From Cepaea nemoralis (Eukaryota; Mollusca; Gastropoda; Stylommatophora; Helicidae): a stretch of 64,000 nucleotides of DNA. The DNA is taken from NCBI GenBank assembly GCA_014155875.1, contig JACEFZ010011670.1, positions 165,777 through 229,776 on the forward strand, written 5' to 3'. This document shows positions 42,046-50,405 of the stretch, piece after piece (position 1 is the stretch's first letter; each line of letters begins with the position of its first letter). The notes beneath the pieces are model-generated. The model made no database searches. It saw nothing but the letters and a program-made list of their open reading frames with translations, and was not told the origin of the DNA. A program made the position numbers and the translations under genes.

Positions 42046-43845
42046 TAGATTTTGGAGGTTGATATGAGCGCCAGCGTCTGCAGCCTACCTTGTACCGATA
42101 CGTACTGGTCCATCCTTTTCCTCTGGAGTAAACAAGGCACAGGCAAGAGAGGGATCATGCAGCATGGGTAACACATGTTCTCTGATCTATTTCCAGGCAT
42201 TGTGCGATGGAATTATAACTCTATTTCCAACCACATACTTTCGTCTGTAACGACGCCAAAGTGCCATAAGGTTGGTGTGAATATGCTATTTATTATCTGC
42301 GTTTTGAAGGGTAGGTACATTTGGAACGAACAAACGAACAAACTTTATTTTCAACGGGTTAAGAATTGGGCACCGCAGGCCCATCTAACAGTCTGCCCTT
42401 CTATCAATCTCATACATTATCTCATTCACACATCATTCAAGGTTAACTAAGAACAGCAACATATAAAAGATATGCATTATAAGGCATGGAGAAAATGCAA
42501 AATAAATACTACACGACTCAGTAATATTAATGAATGGATGTTTTAGGATGGGTGGTAATTAACAAGAGAGCAAACGTGAGGATGGGTGGTAATTGACAAA
42601 GAGAGCAAACGTGAGTATGGGTGGTAATTGATAAGAGGGCAATCTTGATCGTCTGTCTTAGTTACCCAGACCTTATATTCGTGGTGCCCTTTTTTTTTCT
42701 CATGGATCCACCTTTAACGACCTGTAATTTTGTATTGTTTTCTGTAACCATTGTACTTAACGTCCGTGGTCGATATCGATTGCTGCCTTTCTTGTCTGGC
42801 AGATGGTCAAGATAAACATGCGTGCACTCTACTGAGCCCTCTCCCAGGCTATCTTCCTGAAGATGACGATGTTAAGTGAAGGTTATAATCAGGTGACCTT
42901 GTGTGTGTCAGAGCGTGTGTTTTGTGTTGTGCGCAAACCAGCACATCTCTTCTACTACTTTGCGATATTTTTACACAAAAAACATCAAGCTATCGGAGAA
43001 TGGTTCTCTCTTTTCCCCGGGCCTAATCGATCAACTGCTTGTAAACAACGAGTCCCATACGTGACCGTGTACAATGTTTGTGCCTATTGTCACCTTGATT
43101 CCATTGTTCTCTCCACGAGACACGGTGCCGGGGGGGGGGGGGGGGGGGGGAATAAACACACCAATGCTCTCTTATATATTCGTATTTTAACCGGTGGTTC
43201 TCTCTCCCACTTCCTTTATATCATCATATTCAAGAGTCTTCTCCGCTTTGAAGTCGTTGCAATGAGTCTCCAACACTATCCAGCATCTTTATGTTTCATT
43301 TATACCTACTTCTTCCAGTCCGTCTCTTGATGTTGTCCACAGATCTGAAATGCTGTCTTCCAGACGATCTCTGATGTTATCCATACTTCTGTAACATTGT
43401 CTTCCAGACCATCTCCTGATGGTTGTCCACCCACCTGTAACGTTGTCCTCCAGTCCATTGATCTTGGTATTTTTACAGAATGGGTTTTTCTACCCGGAAT
43501 GTTTCTTGATTGATTTATTGCTGCTTTCACGTGTTTCGTGTGGCCTGATTCAGACAGGCAAATAGTTCATCAGAAAAATCCCCTGTAGAGATATTTGAAT
43601 ACAGGACCCAGCAGGCATACGCACAACGTGCAAGCCATTATGCAGTCTCTGATCTTTAGGGAGCCTTCCGTGGCGAAATGGTTAAACTTCCTGTCCTCCC
43701 CCCAAAGGTCGTGAGTTCATTTCCCCGAGGCTGAGTCGTCGCTGGAACTACGGAGCTTGTGCTATGTTCGAGTCTTTATGCAGGCCACTCTGCGGAAAGA
43801 GACCGCGTCTCGCTATAACTTCGCATCTCATCTCATCATGTTCCT
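42046..43845. repeat. Segmental duplication, copy B (many small deletions)
   Basis: Same contents and order as 35,856-37,663, including the LINE 3' end at about 42,325-42,530 (-), the poly-G run at 43,131-43,150 and the SINE at 43,660. Differences are dominated by single-base losses in short homopolymers and by scattered 1-bp gains, as expected of a poorly polished long-read consensus, though a true old duplicate cannot be excluded. Confidence 0.95.
43660..43825 (+). mobile_element. tRNA-derived SINE (family B), duplicate copy
   Basis: Duplicate of 37,480-37,640: same A-box- and B-box-like motifs, same body. It is part of the segmental duplication, so it is not an independent insertion. Confidence 0.75.
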
Positions 43846-44232
43846 CTTGTACTTTCTGTGTACGTATCGAGGTAAAAATCTTATGCGGCGTGGTACATAT
43901 GGGCAGTGTTAATTGGTGGAGGTTGTGTGGGCAATCTGGGGTCAACTCAGGCTTCGTTGTAGCACAAGTATGGGTTAATATTGTTGCTAAGCCTACATTG
44001 TGCACTCGGTGAATGGGCATTGTTCGTGGGACAGTTTAGTCCGATTCTTGCACTCTTCTCATCGCAGAGTTGACAGGTATCTTCTACAATCTCATTGCTT
44101 TGTTGTGGTGGTATTCACTGTTGTCTGGTAACCCGACTTGCGTGCCAACCTTTACACATTGCCGTCTATAAATCTAGTGCAACATGACCCCAAATAGTCA
44201 TGATTTCTTCAGTAACGGATCTTGAGAGTTGA
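43835..44232 (-). mobile_element. LINE 3' end fragment, minus strand
   Basis: From 44,090 to 44,232 it matches 37,810-37,940 (ATTGCTT-TTGTGGT, TCTGGTAACC, AAATCTAGTGCAA, TGATTTCTTCA), so it is the same LINE family as 37,641-39,425. The middle, 43,870-44,085, does not match, which marks where the duplication becomes unlike its partner. Confidence 0.65.
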
Positions 44233-44739
44233 ACATATGAGTGGGTTGTAAGGTGAGGAGAAGCATACAAGATACATAGACATGTCACATACACATTAAC
44301 AGAAGGGGAGGGGAAGGTATGTAGAAAGCTCAACATGGGATGGGGTGTGTGATAGTGGATGTGGTACAGGCAGCAGGAATGGAGGTTTAGATTGGACAGA
44401 GGAAGGGGGTATGGGGCGATATATATCAAGGCTGTGACACCGGTAGGAAAGTGGAAGAGAAGGGAAAGAAAGATAAAGAGAGAAGGAAAAAAGTAAAGGA
44501 TCTGAAACTCTAGGATAAATATATATTTGAAGGGTGGGGCGAGGGTCAGGACTGTGGGGGGGGCGGGGGGGGGACAGGGAGGGGTTTGTAGAGTTGTGCT
44601 GCAGGCGCATGTGAATAACGAATAAAGCAATGATCTTCAAGAAACACTGAACCGAAAGGGTAGGTGCTAGAAGAACAACAACGGCAAACTGAGGAAAAGA
44701 AAACGAAACGAGACATATCGGATGGAGTGCCAGAGCCAT
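44233..44739. other. Left flank of the LTR retrotransposon, no gene recognised
   Basis: Purine-rich sequence with a G-run at 44,556-44,572. The last bases before the LTR (CAGAGCCAT) may belong to the LINE that resumes at 53,026. Confidence 0.4.
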
Positions 44740-47362
44740 TGTCACGGAACGGCTGAGAATTCACCTAGCAAACTCCCAAAAAAAAATCCAATTCCCCCTT
44801 TTCAGTACTAGTAGAACTGCCGATCTAGTCGAAGGGATACAACCGAGGTATTAATGTACCCCACGCAAAGGCGATTGGTGGCCCTTGACTTCTCGACTGT
44901 TCGGGTGACGAAAGCTCAACCCAACCATATCCGCTAACGCATGCGCACGAACCGTCTCGGAACAAAGAGAGGCTCAGTTGTGATCCGGCCGTGAAAGCAA
45001 GCCGTTGTGTTTGAACGACTGTGTTAATTCGTAAATGGGAGAGAGGAAGCCAGTGTCTTGCTGTTTATCAAAGAAAACTGACAGAACGTCCAGTGTTGGG
45101 ACGGGAGCTCCTCAATTCTGAATACACAGTTTGTCGTAAGGTACGTGAAACATATTTAGATAAATAATGTGTGTCGCTACCGCGTTGAATCGAAGCTGTT
45201 CGACCACATGTCCCGCCCGGCGCACAAAGGTCAGTCAGGGGTGAAACTGTGGGCTTGTGTTTTAACTTAACACTGCAGGCGAGTTGAACACGATGGATTG
45301 TAGGCCTGTTTTTGCAGTTAACATTGTACAAGTACGGGAATGCGTGTTATTGCTGCTACAAGTAGTTATAGACATTTCAGGACAGGCCCAATAGTGTTAG
45401 TAGTCCGAGTTCACTCCTGGGCGGCCTTAGAACTCTAACGTAGTCGACACAAACGGACGTGGGCGAAGGCGTTGTAGAACATAGGTCGAGTGAGGTATCA
45501 GGGAACTCGGCCGAACCAGACGAAACCCATGCGATGGTCGCCGGACATGTCGAAGGTCATTCGAAGGACATTGCGGGTGTCTAAGTTCGAATTCTTTGGT
45601 GTGGCGACCACTGGCTTTGCTGAGCTTTCTGCTTACTCTTTATGTTATTGGTTGCCGTAACAGAACACCATCTTGATAGGCAGTTGGTTCCCGAGAGGTT
45701 GTCACTGGAGAAACTGGGGAATGCGACAGAGCTGGTCACAGCCAGCTGAACATCGTTCCAAATGCTCTGACCTTAACTAGGGGAGGAGGGAACGGGATGT
45801 GGACTTCCACTACAGGGGGATTTCCCTGTATAATCTATTACATTCCTGGATCAGAGCTAGAGCTCCAGGAGACCTGGTGTATAGTAGGTAATCCTAAAAT
45901 CGAACCAGGGAGAGGGGGCTACCTCCGAGGGAGGGGAATTCGGTGGTCACCGGCTCTCCTTCAGAGCCTTTCTGTCTCTAGGTACCTTTAACCTACTAAC
46001 CTGGTATATTGTGTCCTTAGAAGTCTTTTTAGGACAGAAGGATTTCGCCGACACCATGACCAGATACACAGCCCTACCTTGGGCGGGTTCGAGACGGAGG
46101 ACGGTTCAGCCAGCACTTGTTAGGACCCAGACCCAGTTCAGTTTTGGCAGTGGATCCTGGTCTGTGAGGCTGCCGGCCGGGTCATGGCGACACCGGCCTA
46201 TACTGAGTACACATAGGTAACGTGTACCTCTGGGGGTAAGTCTGTGTCACGATATTCACACATGGTGTTATCTTTGGCAGGTTCTACTTTCTGAGAGACT
46301 TACGTGACGGGGCCAGAGGAAGATGACTTGGTGAAGGCTGCTAAATGGCTGGTTTACCTATGTGACGTGAAGTGAGGCTTCTACACCACACCACGTGCCG
46401 GGAAGTCACTGCGCCACAGTCCAGTCCCGTCTAAACCGCTAAATGATCTTCAGTCAGTCCAACAAGTATTATGATGGCTACACACGGGCGAGTATCGTGT
46501 CCTCTTGTCTGTGAAGTTTTGACATTATAACCCACTAGCCAAACGGGTAGAGAAGAACTACATTACCCTTTATTTCATGATGGCCTGGTGTTCCGAGAAC
46601 AGTCTACCATGTTGGAATAGGGACACTTGTTACATTCCTTACCTGGTCACGCGCTACCAGTACTGACTTTGAGTGACAGAGTCAACTTGAACTGTGCCAA
46701 CTTTCTGTGCTTATAGGCCCAGTTATACCCATCCTGATCCCATTAGAGACCACCATCTGTGCCAGAACTTTGACATTGTTAAATGTGTGTTAAATGTTAT
46801 GGTGGCTTCTTAGGAAGGTTGTCTAGCACAGGCCTTACCAGTGAAGCTTGAAGGACAGGCCTGCAGAACTTCTACAGGGATGTTAGTCCAGAGACATCAC
46901 GTACCACCGCAACTTGGAGTCACCACATTGACGTGCTAGTCATTCCAGTTGAGACTACACCTCGGCAGAGACATTCCACGCTACGTGTGCAGATGAGTGA
47001 CCTCTTTAACCTTGTGGTATCTTACCGAGTGTACAGTGATGAGTGAGACGGCCTGAGGCTAATCCAGATAGCCATTTCTTCTATCGCCTGGCGGTAGCCA
47101 ATATTCTCTCATGAACATTCCCCTTGTTGATACTCCTCTTGTACATTATATCATCTAGTCATTATGTGTAGACACCAGAGTCGTGTCATCTGTTCTGGAT
47201 GAGAGGTGAAAAAGGTATTGTCCAGCGGTTGATAGTGAGAGAGACAGGAATCCAAGGGCTGGTGGGGTCTGTAGACTGAGATTTATGGTATTCCCAGAGT
47301 GCATCTATCCCGTTATTAAGATGTAATAGTATGCTTCCCTCACCCCAGGAAAAACTACGACA
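44740..47362 (+). repeat. 5' LTR, 2,623 bp
   Basis: Begins TGTCACGGAACGGCTGAG, ends AAAAACTACGACA. Against the 3' LTR I count ten differences by eye: seven substitutions and three single-base indels, which exactly explains the 3-bp length difference. Both LTRs hold the same two short open frames (64 and 69 codons) without motifs, probably not coding. Unusually long for a gypsy LTR. Should contain promoter and polyadenylation signals, but I cannot place them with confidence. Confidence 0.95.
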
Positions 47363-47367
47363 TTATT

Positions 47368-47385
47368 TGGGGGCTCGTCCGGGAT
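47368..47385 (+). promoter_or_regulatory. Primer-binding site, tRNA-Pro type
   Basis: TGGGGGCTCGTCCGGGAT, 18 nt, beginning 5 nt after the 5' LTR. It equals the primer site complementary to the 3' end of tRNA-Pro known from murine leukaemia-type retroviruses. It would prime minus-strand DNA synthesis. Confidence 0.9.
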
Positions 47386-47600
47386 ATTGATGAGACAGCT
47401 CTGGTGATTATGGTTAGGACATTTCATTCCTAGTATCTCTATTCAGGTCTACATAGGTCTTTGGTCCTGTTTCTTCTCTTGACAAAGACAGATTGACGTG
47501 TGGTGTGTTGGGACGTCATATATATTAGATTGGTGTATTGCATATCTATATATTGCGTTATTTACCTATCACTCACACTACTAACATATACTCTCTACGT

Positions 47601-48731
47601 ATGGCATCCACCAAATTAAATATGGAGGAAGTGCGGGCAACCGGCGAAGGACTGGGCTTCACCGGCACTGCACTAACAGAGTATATCCAAGGGGTTGAGA
47701 GAGACTTCCGTCAGGAAGAGAGAGAGAGAAGACAGCAAGAAGTGGAGGATCGAAGGATGGCATTTGAGTTGAAGAAGTTCGAAATCGAACAAGCCGCTAA
47801 GAAGTTCGACGCCGAACAAGAGGCTCAGAAGCGAGAGCATGAGTACCGTATGCGGGAACTCGAGCTCAGGGCACAATCAAGTAGAGAGACTGAGGGAGCA
47901 GTAGGAGGGTCTTCACTCCCTGGTTCACCTACCTTAGGTCGACATGGTTATCATGCCATGAAGTTTCCTCTACCGGTTTTTGAGGAAGATAAGGAAAAGA
48001 TCGACCAGTTCTTACAAAAGTTCGAGGCTATGTCTGTCGCCATGGGTCTCGATCGAGACAAGTGGTGTCTGAAACTGTCCCAGGGATTGCGCGGAACCGC
48101 TTACGAGGTCTACTCGCGTTTACCGGCGGGACACGAGAATAATTATGCCGAACTGAAGGCAGCGCTGCTGAAACGGTTCGAGATGACGTCGCATACTTAC
48201 CGCAAGAAGTTTCGAGAAGCGAAACGAGAGCCGAGTGAGTTATTTGCTGCGTACGCCGAGCGTCTTAGATCCTACCTCCATAAATGGATGGACTTAGCTC
48301 AGTTCGCACACGATTACGATAGTCTCGAAGAACTGATGATCGTCGACCAGATGCGGAAGCATATGTCGAAACCGCTCAAAGAGTTCTTGGGAGAACAAGG
48401 GGCGGAAAGATTAGAGGTAGTAGCCAAAATGGCCGAACGATTCGTCGAGGTGCATGGTGAAGGTGGGGAAACCCATCCCTCCATGGGTAAAAGTCAGGAC
48501 AAGACTGACAGAAAGAAACTGAAGAACTCTCATGTCAAGAATGTAGAACCTTATGAGAAATCCTCTGACCAGAGTCCAGGAGAAGTCGAAAGATGGGAGC
48601 AAGGAAGCCACATAACTCTCCACCGAAACGGAAATGGAGTGAGAAGTGGTGTTCGATTTGCCAGTCACCCTCGCACAATACAAGGGACTGCAGATCGAAG
48701 GCTAAGAGCTCACACTTTGCGGCCTGCCTAG
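47601..48731 (+). CDS. gag: Gag polyprotein with SCAN-like capsid domain
   Basis: Structural protein that would build the virus-like particle. I place the start at ATG 47,601 (MASTKLNMEEV); an upstream in-frame ATG at 47,538 would add 21 unlikely residues. Residue numbers count from 47,538. Residues 52-115 are a charged coiled coil rich in Glu, Arg and Gln. Residues 140-215 resemble the gypsy capsid N-terminal part (FLQKFEAMSVAMGL, YEVYSRLP). Residues 218-303 resemble the SCAN domain: YRKKFREAKREPSELFAAYA, a Leu/Trp helix, then IVDQMRKHMSKPLKEFLGEQ and VVAKMAERF. The usual C-terminal zinc knuckle is not in this frame; it is in the overlapping -1 frame (see pol). Fully open, no stop until 48,729. 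Confidence 0.85.
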   Translation: MASTKLNMEEVRATGEGLGFTGTALTEYIQGVERDFRQEERERRQQEVEDRRMAFELKKFEIEQAAKKFDAEQEAQKREHEYRMRELELRAQSSRETEGAVGGSSLPGSPTLGRHGYHAMKFPLPVFEEDKEKIDQFLQKFEAMSVAMGLDRDKWCLKLSQGLRGTAYEVYSRLPAGHENNYAELKAALLKRFEMTSHTYRKKFREAKREPSELFAAYAERLRSYLHKWMDLAQFAHDYDSLEELMIVDQMRKHMSKPLKEFLGEQGAERLEVVAKMAERFVEVHGEGGETHPSMGKSQDKTDRKKLKNSHVKNVEPYEKSSDQSPGEVERWEQGSHITLHRNGNGVRSGVRFASHPRTIQGTADRRLRAHTLRPA

Positions 48732-50107
48732 TGGCTCCAAAGGCTGTTGCCACAGAAAAGGTCGAGGTCGGCGAAGAGACTCTGGATCAAGAGAGGCCAC
48801 CTGTGGTCGAACTGATAGAAGTCAACGGCCAGCAGGTTGAGTGTCTCTATGACACTGGCCTAGACGGGGAAGCCGTCATTGCCGCCAGTCTAGTGAGACC
48901 AGACCAACTCACTGGGGAAAGCATCGAGATACAGCCGGCTATGAAGAGTGCGGTAGCCATGACGTTACCAATCGCTAACGTAGAGATTAGGTCGAGATAC
49001 GTCACGGGCATCATCCCCGCCGCGGTATTACTCGATCCCCTATATCCCGTGATTCTGGGGAGTAAATATGTATTTCTAGGGGTGCCGAAGAAGCCAATCC
49101 ACCTAGGTGACATACATACCTGCGCCCACACGGGGAAAGACGAGGCAAACACAACCAGCTCGAAAACCCAGCTAGGGGGTTTGCGTACGGCCCAGAGCGC
49201 AGACGCGACACTACGTCCGTGCTACAAGAAGCTGCAGAAAAGTGCTGACCCACCGCAACGGGGCCAGTACTATCTGAAGAATCGGCTGCTCTACCGGAGA
49301 GCCGGAAGGGGAGATGAACTGCACGGGCAGTTGGTGGTCCCGACGGACTACCGTATCCCAATTCTTCAGAGGGGACACACCATATCGGGTAGTAACCTAT
49401 CCGGGAATGGACATATGGGTGTCAGAGCGACGCTGCAGCGAATTTCCGGTCATTATTACTGGCCACGTATGACTGGCGATGTACGCCGGTTAGTAAAATC
49501 ATGCCCAGAATGCCAGAAGGCTTCACCCACAAATCGGACTAAGACTAGATTAGGTCTTAAGGTGGGAGATAGAGTATTATTGTGGGGTCCAAGCAGGACC
49601 AATATGCTCGAGGTAGGATGGCAAGGACCTTATCCCGTGGTCAGGGTAGTGTCCAAGACCAACTACGAGATCCGGATCGGGGGAATTTTGAGAATTTTCC
49701 CTGCAAATCTCCTGCGAAGAAACGAGGAGAGGTCCGGTGACAAATCTCTGCACCTGTCGGCGATGTCAGTCACTAGTACCCAAGTTCGGAAGGGGTGGGT
49801 AACGTCGGATGCGTCGCGAGATACCCTGGACTCCGACCGACGATCGACTGACTGGCCCCGCTATCAAAAGAGATGGCCAGGGAACCCCGAGTCCAGAGGG
49901 TTCTGGGAAGACTATACCGTCCATCGAGGACGATACCGCAAATCCCGAGACATATATGTAGGGAGACATCGCGGTAGTGACGACACTGGTACCGCCGGGA
50001 AGGGAAGATCCGTCGGTATTGCACCCCGTTGCGTACGCGAGTCGGATGGTCGTCCGGCCGAACGTAATGACTCGACGGGCAAGCGCGGTTGTCGATCACT
50101 GATATGA
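48593..50107 (+). CDS. pol: Pol remnant: zinc knuckle, protease, integrase N- and C-terminal parts
   Basis: A 504-codon open frame in -1 relative to gag, overlapping it from about 48,566. Residues 20-33: CCHC zinc knuckle (C20, C23, H28, C33). Residues 70-160: aspartic protease with YDTG at 86-89 and a VILG end. Residues 224-308: integrase HHCC zinc-binding domain (H262, H274, C304, C307; the H-H spacing is about five residues longer than usual). Residues 320-375: integrase C-terminal GPY domain (GWQGPYPVV). The roughly 150-residue DDE catalytic core between them is missing, as is reverse transcriptase. From residue about 480 (GRPAERNDSTGK) the frame reads part of RNase H. No canonical -1 slippery heptamer is obvious in the gag overlap, so the frame change may be a mutation. 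Confidence 0.85.
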   Translation: MGARKPHNSPPKRKWSEKWCSICQSPSHNTRDCRSKAKSSHFAACLVAPKAVATEKVEVGEETLDQERPPVVELIEVNGQQVECLYDTGLDGEAVIAASLVRPDQLTGESIEIQPAMKSAVAMTLPIANVEIRSRYVTGIIPAAVLLDPLYPVILGSKYVFLGVPKKPIHLGDIHTCAHTGKDEANTTSSKTQLGGLRTAQSADATLRPCYKKLQKSADPPQRGQYYLKNRLLYRRAGRGDELHGQLVVPTDYRIPILQRGHTISGSNLSGNGHMGVRATLQRISGHYYWPRMTGDVRRLVKSCPECQKASPTNRTKTRLGLKVGDRVLLWGPSRTNMLEVGWQGPYPVVRVVSKTNYEIRIGGILRIFPANLLRRNEERSGDKSLHLSAMSVTSTQVRKGWVTSDASRDTLDSDRRSTDWPRYQKRWPGNPESRGFWEDYTVHRGRYRKSRDIYVGRHRGSDDTGTAGKGRSVGIAPRCVRESDGRPAERNDSTGKRGCRSLI

Positions 50108-50394
50108 GACGGGCTGTCCAAGTTACTGCCCAAATAGATGGGGAGGTTGTACCTTTGAGGACACTGGCAGACCATCAACCAAAGATGGGCTTGGCCACCT
50201 CCTGTAAGCTCAACGCACGCTTGATGCGGTGGTCGTTGATGCTTCAGCCCTACACTTTTACGGTGTAATACATTCCCGGGAAGGAGAATGTTGGGGCTGA
50301 CTTTCTGTCTAGGCATCCAGTTCCAGAGGCAGAGGATGAGTTTGCTAGGAGTGAACATCCAGCTGGAGACAGTCGACGCGGTCAACTCTCTTAA
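49960..50394 (+). pseudogene. RNase H remnant, last domain before the 3' LTR
   Basis: Short matches to gypsy RNase H appear in different frames: LHPVAYASRMV near 50,018-50,052, PAERNDSTGK near 50,055-50,085, GLSKLLPK near 50,110-50,135, LADHQP near 50,165-50,185, LNARLMRWSLMLQPY near 50,208-50,255, YIPGKENVGADFLSRHP near 50,268-50,320. Frameshifts and stops (for example TAA near 50,265) make it non-functional. It ends at a TAA at 50,392-50,394, inside the polypurine tract, so nothing follows it in pol. Confidence 0.85.
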
Positions 50395-50405
50395 GAGGGG
50401 GCCTA
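50391..50405 (+). promoter_or_regulatory. Polypurine tract
   Basis: TTAAGAGGGGGCCTA, immediately 5' of the TGTCACGG start of the 3' LTR. It would serve as the plus-strand primer. Overlaps the last codon of the RNase H remnant. Confidence 0.85.

Noticed and set aside
45797..46220. Two short open frames (64 and 69 codons) inside the LTRs, repeated at 51,460-51,883
   Set aside because: They are identical between LTRs because the LTRs are, lack motifs and lie in separate frames. An LTR-encoded accessory protein is conceivable but unsupported.
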